5,889 nucleotides of DNA from assembly GCA_021792075.1 (NCBI GenBank), contig JAJYVK010000115.1:1-5889 (forward strand). Reading direction: 5' to 3'. Of this stretch, positions 1 through 5,005 are shown piece by piece. The position numbers were made by a program, and so were the translations under genes. This DNA is from Actinomycetes bacterium. Lineage in GTDB: Bacteria > Actinomycetota > Acidimicrobiia > Acidimicrobiales > Acidimicrobiaceae. The notes beneath the pieces were generated by a model that did not search any database, was not told the origin of the DNA, and worked only from the letters and a program-made list of their open reading frames with translations. Within the stretch, counting starts at the first letter, position 1, and the number at the start of each line of letters is the position of its first letter.

Positions 1-108
1 GTTCGGGAGGTCGCGTGGCAATGACGCGGACATTGGCGGCAGAGGTCCAAAAGCCAAAGCTTGTTAGCCGGGGCCAGAAGCCTCTGCCTTCAGGCGGAGG
101 TAGTTCAC
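1..108 (+). mobile_element. Putative right end of an IS200/IS605-type (tnpB) element, partial
   Basis: Seen: GAAG at 77-80 is followed by an 8-bp stem (81-88 CCTCTGCC with 93-100 GGCGGAGG, one G-T wobble, TTCA loop) and then TAGTTCAC at 101-108. Known: IS200/IS605 and IS1341-like elements often end just after tnpB with a subterminal palindrome in this setting (GAAG, GC-rich hairpin, then GTTCAC); the same DNA forms the 3' end of the TnpB guide (omega) RNA. Inferred: the element would lie to the left, its right boundary being about position 108. The frame that would read through the hairpin as EASAFRRR-stop has a TAG at 65-67, and no reading frame in 1-76 is recognisably TnpB, so this may be a decayed copy or only the non-coding end. 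A simple terminator is less likely because no T-tract follows. Confidence 0.5.
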
Positions 109-248
109 GGCATGCGAACGACATAGAACCACCCGAGCCCGCAACGACACCGCTTCTTAGGACCATTCACCCGATCACCAGTGTGACCCTTTGGCCGGTG
201 CTCTGTTACGATAACCAAGTCTCCGATGCCGCGGTACAACCCGCACAT
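105..248 (-). CDS. Small unrecognised ORF, possibly a fragment truncated at the element boundary
   Basis: An ATG at 248 opens a 47-residue frame that closes with TGA at 105-107. The peptide starts MCGLYRGIGDLVIVTEH and has a basic, Cys-bearing stretch (GPKKRCRCGLGWF) near its end. It has three cysteines (residues 3, 36 and 38) and the mixed hydrophobic and charged pattern of a real protein, but I do not recognise a family. The frame is open only a short way upstream (a TGA lies before GCA GTT CTA), and no good Shine-Dalgarno precedes the ATG. The stop codon falls inside the TTCAC that would be the last bases of the putative IS200/IS605 end, so the natural C-terminus may have been removed by insertion. 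It could equally be a chance frame. A 70-codon minus-strand frame at 175-387 overlaps it, and both cannot be real in full. Confidence 0.25.
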   Translation of the reverse strand: MCGLYRGIGDLVIVTEHRPKGHTGDRVNGPKKRCRCGLGWFYVVRMP

Positions 249-441
249 TTCTGACAAACAAGGGGCTCGGTTCTCTAGAACTGCTCACCCCCATAAAACG
301 TTCGCCGCTAACACTGCTAATGTGCTGCGAATCAAGACGAGCAGCATAGACTAGCGTATCTCTCGGGATTCCGTCTCGGCCTTGCACAAAATATGGAACT
401 CTGCATCGCGAACCTTGTCAGTCACAGCTGGAAATATCCAA
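249..441. other. Interval without a supported gene
   Basis: Nothing convincing is coded here. A minus-strand frame (387 down to 175, GTG start) lacks a family signature and a ribosome site. A plus-strand TTG at 382 extends the downstream gene but is less likely than its ATG at 442. The promoter for the 442-777 gene should lie here, but I could not pick a clear -35/-10 pair. The only structure is the inverted repeat at 321-348. Confidence 0.5.
321..348. repeat. Short inverted repeat (6-8 bp stem)
   Basis: TGCTGC at 323-328 pairs perfectly with GCAGCA at 341-346 around a 12-nt loop. One G-T and one T-A pair (322/347 and 321/348) can extend it to 8 bp. No T-tract follows on either strand, so it is not a classic terminator. 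It lies about 95 nt upstream of the 442 start and could be part of a leader or simply chance. Confidence 0.3.
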
Positions 442-777
442 ATGAAAAAGCACAACAAACGCAGAAAAGCGAGAGCACGTGACGAGAGTCGGAAAGCTCC
501 AAATTCCTTGGACTACCAAGGCTACGGTATTTATGAAATTGTTTCGGATCCACTTACAGGCTACGAAGCCTCGCTTCGAGCGATCCAGGGCTACCAAGCC
601 CTCAAAAGCTATACATGTCCCGAGTGCAATGACATCATTGAAAAAGGGTCCACACATTTAGTCGTGGTACCTAATGACGCTCCAGATCTGCGGCGCCACT
701 GGCACCACTACTGCTGGGTGCGACGCCAAAACAGAGTTCCAACCTCAAAGTCACAGCGCAAGAATTCCAAGCGCTAA
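442..777 (+). CDS. Small actinobacterial Cys/His (probable zinc-binding) protein, function unknown
   Basis: A 111-residue protein when read from the ATG at 442. The N-terminus is strongly basic (MKKHNKRRKARARDESRK), the middle is unremarkable, and the C-terminal half holds the conserved part: YTCPEC (C59, C62), H72 in THLVVVP, and RRHWHHYCW (H86, H88, C91). This CPxC...H...HWHxxCW arrangement matches a family of short actinobacterial proteins often listed as hypothetical or, misleadingly, as ATP/GTP-binding; no P-loop is visible. The Cys and His spacing suggests one bound metal ion, and the basic tails (the C-terminus ends in SKSQRKNSKR) suggest nucleic-acid contact; both are inferences. A TTG at 382 in the same frame would add 20 residues, but the ATG begins the basic segment typical of such proteins and has a weak GGA 9 nt upstream. 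The gene is convergent with the DUF2469 gene. Confidence 0.75.
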   Translation: MKKHNKRRKARARDESRKAPNSLDYQGYGIYEIVSDPLTGYEASLRAIQGYQALKSYTCPECNDIIEKGSTHLVVVPNDAPDLRRHWHHYCWVRRQNRVPTSKSQRKNSKR

Positions 778-912
778 TCAGGTTTAGACCGACGCACAAT
801 CACTAAAGATGCACCAGCTTCGTGAAGATAACCATAGTTCAACGGAGACAGCGCGCGACGATTCAAGCCCCCGAGTCAAGCCCATTAATGCTGTCTTTAG
901 TTCTGCTCGGAT
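778..912. other. Convergent intergenic spacer
   Basis: These 135 nt separate the 3' ends of the Cys/His gene and the DUF2469 gene, so a bidirectional terminator would be expected. I see no strong GC-rich hairpin with a T-tract. There is an 8-bp direct repeat (TCAAGCCC at 863-870 and 876-883), a small palindrome CTTCGTGAAG near 819-828, and CCGAG/CTCGG arms 30 nt apart at 871-875 and 906-910. None of these is persuasive alone. Confidence 0.4.
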
Positions 913-1209
913 TCAGATTTCTTGATGCTCAGGTAGTTTTTCTATATTGACATCTCGGAAGGTCACCACTTTGACGTTGTCGACAAAACGGACCGGCCTA
1001 TACATGTCCCAGACCCAAGCGTCTTTGAGTTCCACCTGGAAATACGACCTGTCTCCTTCTCCAAGCGGAGTGATTTTGACCTCGTTCGTAAGGTAGAACC
1101 TGCGTTCCGTCTCAACGGCATACTGAAACATTGGAAGAACCGCCCTGTACTCCTGGTAAAGGGCAAGCTCAATCTCTGTCTCATAATTTTCAAGATCTTC
1201 TGAGCTCAT
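913..1209 (-). CDS. DUF2469 family protein (Rv2901c-like)
   Basis: A 98-residue acidic protein with no signal peptide or membrane segment. The N-terminal MSSEDLENYETEIELALYQEY, then ETERRFYLTNEV, then DAWVWDMYRP, and finally VVTFRDVNIEKL match the small, highly conserved actinobacterial DUF2469 family almost end to end; length is also as expected. No biochemical function is known to me. In M. tuberculosis the homologue sits in the same region as rplS, lepB and rnhB; here it directly follows rplS, 94 nt away. The ATG start is supported by GGAGAG (1220-1215), about 5-7 nt upstream. It is probably co-transcribed with the ribosomal block through the hairpin at 1236-1271, since only 26 nt separate that hairpin from the start codon. 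Conservation next to translation genes hints at a role in RNA or ribosome biology, but that is guilt by association. Confidence 0.93.
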   Translation of the reverse strand: MSSEDLENYETEIELALYQEYRAVLPMFQYAVETERRFYLTNEVKITPLGEGDRSYFQVELKDAWVWDMYRPVRFVDNVKVVTFRDVNIEKLPEHQEI

Positions 1210-1235
1210 ATGTACTCTCCAACCTTTAACTGAAC

Positions 1236-1271
1236 AATGGAGTGGCCAAAGTTCACCTGAGCCACTCCATT
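1236..1271 (-). terminator. Perfect 11-bp hairpin between rplS and DUF2469 (terminator, attenuator or processing site)
   Basis: AATGGAGTGGC at 1236-1246 is the exact reverse complement of GCCACTCCATT at 1261-1271, with a 14-nt loop. On the minus strand it lies 32 nt after the rplS stop. Its 3' side is followed by TGTTCAG rather than a T-tract; the six-T run lies before it, so it is not a textbook intrinsic terminator in the direction of transcription. Actinobacterial terminators often lack U-tracts, so partial termination remains possible. Because it ends 26 nt before the DUF2469 ATG, a mapped transcript would decide between an attenuator, an mRNA 3'-end stabiliser and an RNase processing site. 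Confidence 0.5.
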
Positions 1272-1303
1272 TGAAAAAAGTAAACCAGCACTGAATATAA
1301 TTC

Positions 1304-1645
1304 TTAGCGCTTTTCTTTGATCTTCGCGGCCTTTCCGACCCGATCTCTCAAATAGTAGAGTTTTGCCCTGCGAACATCACCCCTAGAGACGACTTCCAGT
1401 GTCGCAATTATCGGAGAGTGAACGGGGAAGATTCGTTCCACGCCAACGCCAAAAGAAACCTTACGAACCGTAAAGGTCTCCTGAAGCCCTGAACCGGATT
1501 TCCTGATCACGACACCTTGAAATATCTGGACTCTTTCCCTGGTGCCTTCTACCACCCTTACGTGCACTTTGACAGTGTCGCCGGGTCCAAAAGCGGGTAC
1601 GTCTTCTCGAAGACTTTCCCTATCAACTAGGTCGGTTGGCTTCAT
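1304..1645 (-). CDS. rplS: 50S ribosomal protein L19
   Basis: A structural protein of the large ribosomal subunit, located at the 30S-50S interface. The 113-residue product has the family's usual length and order: [16 protein letters not shown] near residue 19, [11 protein letters not shown], then [20 protein letters not shown], then FPVHSP, and the basic [22 protein letters not shown] end. The ATG at 1645 is preceded by TAGGAG (1662-1657), 11 nt upstream, in the 21-nt gap after trmD. It is the last classic member of the rpsP-rimM-trmD-rplS group, and the DUF2469 gene follows. Nothing appears truncated. Confidence 0.98.
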   Translation of the reverse strand: MKPTDLVDRESLREDVPAFGPGDTVKVHVRVVEGTRERVQIFQGVVIRKSGSGLQETFTVRKVSFGVGVERIFPVHSPIIATLEVVSRGDVRRAKLYYLRDRVGKAAKIKEKR

Positions 1646-1666
1646 CGTTCTTGGAACTCCTAAAAA

Positions 1667-2404
1667 TTATTCAGAGACTTTATAAGAATAACCGTGCTTT
1701 GCAAGAATCCGCTCATCCTCTTTGCTAAGACCGCCTCGCGCCCGAATAAGGTCCGGCCGATGGATGATGGTTCTATAGAGCGCGGCAGCCCTGCGCCACT
1801 CTGCAATCAGTGCATGATTGCCAGAGAGCAGAACCTCTGGAACCTCCAATCCATCGAAGCTGGCCGGTCTAGTGTAGTGGGGATACTCAAGCAATCCCTC
1901 CGCGAAGCTCTCCTCAACGGAAGATTCTACGTTGCCCAAGACCCCACCGATCAGCCTCACCGTGCTCTCGATAACCGCGAGCGCTGCGAGTTCGCCCCCC
2001 GCTAGCACAAAATCGCCGATGGAAAGCTCGAAGTCCACGATGTTGTCGATAATTCTCTGATCCAACCCCTCGTACCTGCCGCACAACAGGGTGAATCCGT
2101 CGCCGGTGCTGAGCTCTTTTGCTACCTTCTGGCTGAACACTCGGCCCGCGGGCGAGAGTGCAATTATTGGTTTAGGAGGTCTACGATCCGCGACCAAATC
2201 GAACACCGGCTGACACATCATCACCATTCCCGGCCCCCCTCCGAACGGAGCGTCATCTACGGTCTTGTGCAGATCTCTTGCATAGTCTCGCGGATCATGG
2301 ACATCAACGGAGAATATTTGGCGTTCACGGGCTTTCGACAATAGAGAGAAGGAAAGGTAGGCCTCGATCAGCTCGGGGAATAATGAAATGACGGCAATTT
2401 GCAC
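1667..2404 (-). CDS. trmD: tRNA (guanine-N1-)-methyltransferase TrmD
   Basis: Transfers methyl from S-adenosylmethionine to N1 of G37 in tRNAs with G36, preventing +1 frameshifts; works as a SPOUT-fold dimer in the cytoplasm. The 245-residue product is full length. Visible motifs are ISLFPE at the start, TVDDAPFGGGPGMVMM (residues 48-63), LSPAGR (83-88), LLCGRYEGLDQRIID (106-120), SIGDFVLAGGELA (128-140) and LLEYPHYTRP (171-180), followed by VLLSGNH. By alignment with E. coli TrmD recalled from memory, R150 matches catalytic R154, but the residue matching catalytic D169 (EDSF) is E165 (EESF, codon at 1910-1912). Translation starts with GTG at 2404, immediately after the rimM TAG, with only a weak GAGAG-like ribosome site inside rimM, so translational coupling is likely. 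Confidence 0.97.
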   Translation of the reverse strand: MQIAVISLFPELIEAYLSFSLLSKARERQIFSVDVHDPRDYARDLHKTVDDAPFGGGPGMVMMCQPVFDLVADRRPPKPIIALSPAGRVFSQKVAKELSTGDGFTLLCGRYEGLDQRIIDNIVDFELSIGDFVLAGGELAALAVIESTVRLIGGVLGNVESSVEESFAEGLLEYPHYTRPASFDGLEVPEVLLSGNHALIAEWRRAAALYRTIIHRPDLIRARGGLSKEDERILAKHGYSYKVSE

Positions 2405-2893
2405 CTAAGACTCGCTCTCTATAAGTCCCTCTGGTATCTCGACATGGATCTGCTTGCTTTGCCGATAGTCTGGGGCATCGTCTTTGAGAAAGACAAGTGG
2501 TATAAGCAGGCCCGAATCCAGAACGAGCAGGTCAGAAGCTGGATTTACTTCTAGGGCATTGACGGAACCGAGGAGTTCTCCCTGCTGATCATAGACAGGA
2601 AGCCCCACGATCTCGTCAATCCAGATTTCGCTTTCGTCCGTGAGGGGAGGAGCCGACAGGGCTTTACCTCGCAAAGATTCCGCAAGAGTTCTGTTGCCGA
2701 TCCCGTCGAAACGAACGATCCAACGGCCCAGATGCGGAGAGGAGGCGACGATCTCCAGTTCTCTGCCTGAACAGTAAAGGGTTGTCCCAGGTAGGACTCT
2801 CTCCGACCTGTTTGTGGTCAACGCAACGATCACTTCGCCCTTGATGCCATGTGCCTTGACTATGTAGCCGACTTCAACCATTCTTTCGGCCAT
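2405..2893 (-). CDS. rimM: Ribosome maturation factor RimM
   Basis: Binds ribosomal protein S19 and helps fold the 3' (head) domain of 16S rRNA during 30S assembly. The 162-residue product has the two expected domains: an N-terminal barrel opening with VEVGYIVKAHGIKGEV (residues 6-21) and a C-terminal PRC-barrel from about residue 90 (IWIDEIVGLPVYDQQGE, then NPASDLLVL, LIPLVFLKDDAPD and the family-typical IPEGLIE near the end). The ATG at 2893 is chosen because AGGA (2910-2907) lies 13 nt upstream, overlapping the stop codon of the KH gene; an in-frame ATG four codons later is a possible alternative. The gene ends flush against trmD, the usual partner downstream. Confidence 0.97.
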   Translation of the reverse strand: MAERMVEVGYIVKAHGIKGEVIVALTTNRSERVLPGTTLYCSGRELEIVASSPHLGRWIVRFDGIGNRTLAESLRGKALSAPPLTDESEIWIDEIVGLPVYDQQGELLGSVNALEVNPASDLLVLDSGLLIPLVFLKDDAPDYRQSKQIHVEIPEGLIESES

Positions 2894-2908
2894 CGCGACA
2901 TTTCTGTC

Positions 2909-3202
2909 CTATCGCTCGACTATCTCCACCGAGGCATCCAAACCCTCACGAGCACCCGCCGCGCGTACAATAGTCCTAATTGAATACGCCACGCGGCCCT
3001 TGCGGCCTATCACCTTACCCATGTCTTCATCGGCAACCTGAAGTGTGAGATGAAGCTTGCCATCCTCAGAAATCTCACGCCTAATGCTGATGGCATCAGC
3101 ATTGTCCACTACTTGCGATGCAAGGTACCTAAGAACCGACACAGCCAGTTCTTCCTCGGTTTCTTCAGACTCTTTGTGATCCAACGGCTCAGTTGTACTC
3201 AC
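2909..3202 (-). CDS. khpA: KH-domain RNA-binding protein, KhpA type
   Basis: A 97-residue single-KH protein, the family encoded between rpsP and rimM in Actinobacteria and Firmicutes. In Gram-positive bacteria KhpA works with KhpB as a broad RNA-binding pair that affects small RNAs and cell division. An acidic N-terminus (EPLDHKESEETEEELA) precedes the fold. The diagnostic loop is MGKVIGRKGRVAYSIRT, with GRKG as the GxxG nucleic-acid-binding turn. The frame is open back to a GTG at 3244, inside rpsP, but the GTG at 3202, four nt after the rpsP stop, gives the normal family length and N-terminus. AGGCGG (3220-3215), 12 nt upstream, could serve as its ribosome site. The tight spacing on both sides implies co-transcription with rpsP and rimM. 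Confidence 0.92.
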   Translation of the reverse strand: MSTTEPLDHKESEETEEELAVSVLRYLASQVVDNADAISIRREISEDGKLHLTLQVADEDMGKVIGRKGRVAYSIRTIVRAAGAREGLDASVEIVER

Positions 3203-3206
3203 TGGA

Positions 3207-3476
3207 TTAATCAGCCGCCTTTGCCTTGAACTGGTCCCAAGCACCCGAAATCTTCAACAACTTACCAACGGTCTCGGTTGGCTGAGCACCCTGGCGCAGC
3301 CACTTGACCGCTGCTTCGTTGTTGACGACGATCTTTGACTGCTCCTGCTTAGGGTCGTAATGCCCCAGTATCTCTATGAACCGACCATCTCTAGGTGAAC
3401 GGGAGTCGGCAGCAATAATCCTGTATGTAGGCTGCTTCTTCTTTCCCATTCGAACTAACCGTAGCTTCACCGCCAC
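3207..3476 (-). CDS. rpsP: 30S ribosomal protein S16
   Basis: A primary-binding structural protein of the small subunit that contacts the 5' and central domains of 16S rRNA. The 89-residue product opens with AVKLRLVRMGKKKQPTYRI, continues with AADSRSPRDGRFIEILGHYDP, and contains WLRQGAQPTETV near residue 59, all diagnostic of S16. Length is normal. The GTG at 3476 is the start, since a strong AAGGAG (3488-3483) stands 6 nt upstream. The 162-nt untranslated stretch before it suggests that rpsP begins a separately regulated transcript, in addition to any read-through from ffh. Confidence 0.98.
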   Translation of the reverse strand: MAVKLRLVRMGKKKQPTYRIIAADSRSPRDGRFIEILGHYDPKQEQSKIVVNNEAAVKWLRQGAQPTETVGKLLKISGAWDQFKAKAAD

Positions 3477-3638
3477 TAACTGCTCCTTGTTCTTTCTAAA
3501 ACCAATTGGACTGAGGCCATCTAGATCAATCCCAAAAATATGGCATCAGTCATCAGCCGCTATAGTCTAAGGTCTTTCCCCGTAAATCACTGCAACGCCC
3601 ACCTATTGTCTATTCGGGCGGCTAACCATTAGTCTAGG
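3477..3638 (-). promoter_or_regulatory. Long leader between ffh and rpsP, likely promoter region
   Basis: This is the only large gap in the block, at the usual head of the rpsP-rimM-trmD-rplS operon. On the minus strand, soon after the ffh stop, CGCCC (3620-3616) and GGGCG (3600-3596) can pair around a 15-nt loop, a weak possible terminator without a T-tract. Downstream, TTTACG (3586-3581) and TATAGC (3564-3559), 16 nt apart, are a poor but possible -35/-10 pair. The rpsP Shine-Dalgarno AAGGAG is at 3488-3483. The position argues for a promoter more strongly than the motifs do. Confidence 0.35.
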
Positions 3639-4982
3639 CTAGCGTCGCTTCTTCTTCCTATTGTTTGCCCGATTTGGTGACTTTTTGGTAGCAGAAGGGC
3701 CTCCCATGCCCATTGAGCGCATCATTTTCTGCATATCTTTGAATTGCTTGAGCAGAGCGCCCACTGCAGTAGTAGTGGTTCCGGCGCCCTTGGCAATCCT
3801 CAAGCGTCTAGAACCATCTATCGAGTCAGGATTAGCTCTCTCCGCCCTCGTCATTGAGGAGATGATTGCCTCGACTTTCACCAACTCGTGCTCGTTGATG
3901 TCGGCATTGCGTATCTCCTTCGGAACCCCAGGAAGCATCGAGAGCACGCCTTTCAGTGGCCCCATCTTCTTAACCTGCTGCATCTGCTCCAAAAAGTCTT
4001 CAAGGTCGAACTTACCTCCCTTGAGCTTTTTCGCACCTTTCTCTGCGATTTCCTTGTCAAGATTCCGCTCGGCCTGTTCGATCAGGGTAAGGACATCGCC
4101 CATGCCGAGGATCCGGTTTGCCATGCGGTCTGGATAAAACAGGTCAAAATCCGCAAGCTTTTCGCCAGTTGAAACGAAGGTTATAGGCTTCCCAACCACC
4201 TGACGCACGGATAGGGCTGCTCCACCTCTAGCGTCACCGTCCAACTTGGTGAGAATGATCCCATCTAGCGCAAGCGCCTCATTGAAAACCTTTGCTGAAT
4301 TAACGGCGTCCTGGCCTACCATTGCATCGATGACCAAGAAGGTGTAGTTGGGAGATATCGAGTCCGAAATCCGACTGACCTCGTCCATCAGTTCCTGGTC
4401 TATCGAAAGCCGGCCTGCGGTGTCGACGACCACAACATCCTTTCCAATCCTTCGCGCCTCTTCGACCCCCGCGACGGCGGTTCGCACCGGGTCACCCTCA
4501 AGCGAGAATACCGGCACGTTTGCCTGCCCACCCAGCACACGCAGCTGCTCCACGGCAGCCGGACGCTGAAGGTCAGCCCCAACCAGCAACGGATTTCTCC
4601 CATGGTGACGAAACCACAGAGCAAGCTTGGCCGCTGCGGTCGTCTTGCCGACTCCCTGCAGACCAGCCAAGAGCACTATCGTCGGAGGTCGGCTTGCATA
4701 GGTTATCTTAAGGTTCTGGCCTCCCAGGGCATTTGTAAGCTCAGTATTGACAACTTTGATAACGTGCTGCGCAGGAGATAGGCTCTTCGCCAGCTCCTCG
4801 CCAACAGTGTTCTCCCTTACACGCTCTATGAACGAGCGCACCACCCCGACATTTACATCCGCTTCAATCAGGGCAGCCCGTATCTCGCGGAGGACCGCAT
4901 CAACCTCGGCCTCGCTTAGCCTTCCCTTGCCCCGAATACGGGAAAAAATCTCTTCAAATCGATCAGTAAGGTTATCGAACAT
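3639..4982 (-). CDS. ffh: Signal recognition particle GTPase Ffh (SRP54)
   Basis: The protein subunit of the bacterial signal recognition particle. It binds 4.5S RNA and hydrophobic signal sequences on nascent chains, then docks with FtsY at the membrane through paired GTPase domains. The 447-residue product is complete: N domain 1-100; G domain with P-loop GLQGVGKTT (107-115), GADLQRPAA (135-143), DTAGR (187-191), TKLDGDARGG (245-254) and TGEKLADF; methionine-rich M domain from about 328, with SRRLRIAKGAGT (391-402) as the RNA-binding part and MQKMMRSMGMGG near the end. The family usually has GSG where this has GAG, a mild change. The tail is very basic (NNRKKKRR). The ATG at 4982 has GGGTG (4994-4990) 7 nt upstream and lies 23 nt after ftsY, so the two SRP GTPases are probably co-expressed. 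Confidence 0.99.
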   Translation of the reverse strand: MFDNLTDRFEEIFSRIRGKGRLSEAEVDAVLREIRAALIEADVNVGVVRSFIERVRENTVGEELAKSLSPAQHVIKVVNTELTNALGGQNLKITYASRPPTIVLLAGLQGVGKTTAAAKLALWFRHHGRNPLLVGADLQRPAAVEQLRVLGGQANVPVFSLEGDPVRTAVAGVEEARRIGKDVVVVDTAGRLSIDQELMDEVSRISDSISPNYTFLVIDAMVGQDAVNSAKVFNEALALDGIILTKLDGDARGGAALSVRQVVGKPITFVSTGEKLADFDLFYPDRMANRILGMGDVLTLIEQAERNLDKEIAEKGAKKLKGGKFDLEDFLEQMQQVKKMGPLKGVLSMLPGVPKEIRNADINEHELVKVEAIISSMTRAERANPDSIDGSRRLRIAKGAGTTTTAVGALLKQFKDMQKMMRSMGMGGPSATKKSPNRANNRKKKRR

Positions 4983-5005
4983 CAGTTAACACCCAGATTC
5001 AGTTT

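Noticed and set aside
15..254. Plus-strand 79-codon frame across the left edge
   Set aside because: It runs through the hairpin at 81-100 and into the flank with low-complexity Pro/Ser/Thr-rich sequence and no family signature. If the element boundary at 108 is real, it cannot be one gene.
175..387. Minus-strand 70-codon frame starting at a GTG
   Set aside because: No ribosome site, no recognisable motif, and it overlaps the 105-248 frame, which looks more protein-like. I considered a frameshifted join of the two but had no homologue to support it.
382..441. TTG-initiated 20-residue extension of the Cys/His protein
   Set aside because: The internal ATG at 442 starts a basic segment typical of the family and has a weak ribosome site; the extension has neither conservation that I recognise nor a Shine-Dalgarno.
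1694..2005. Plus-strand frame opposite trmD
   Set aside because: Antisense shadow of trmD; the protein has no recognisable domain.
3203..3244. GTG at 3244 as the start of the KH protein
   Set aside because: It would place the N-terminus inside the rpsP coding region and add 14 residues in an rpsP-overlapping frame; the GTG at 3202 just after the rpsP stop gives the usual length.
3661..4137. Long plus-strand frame opposite ffh
   Set aside because: It is an antisense shadow of a well-supported gene, without its own motifs or ribosome site.
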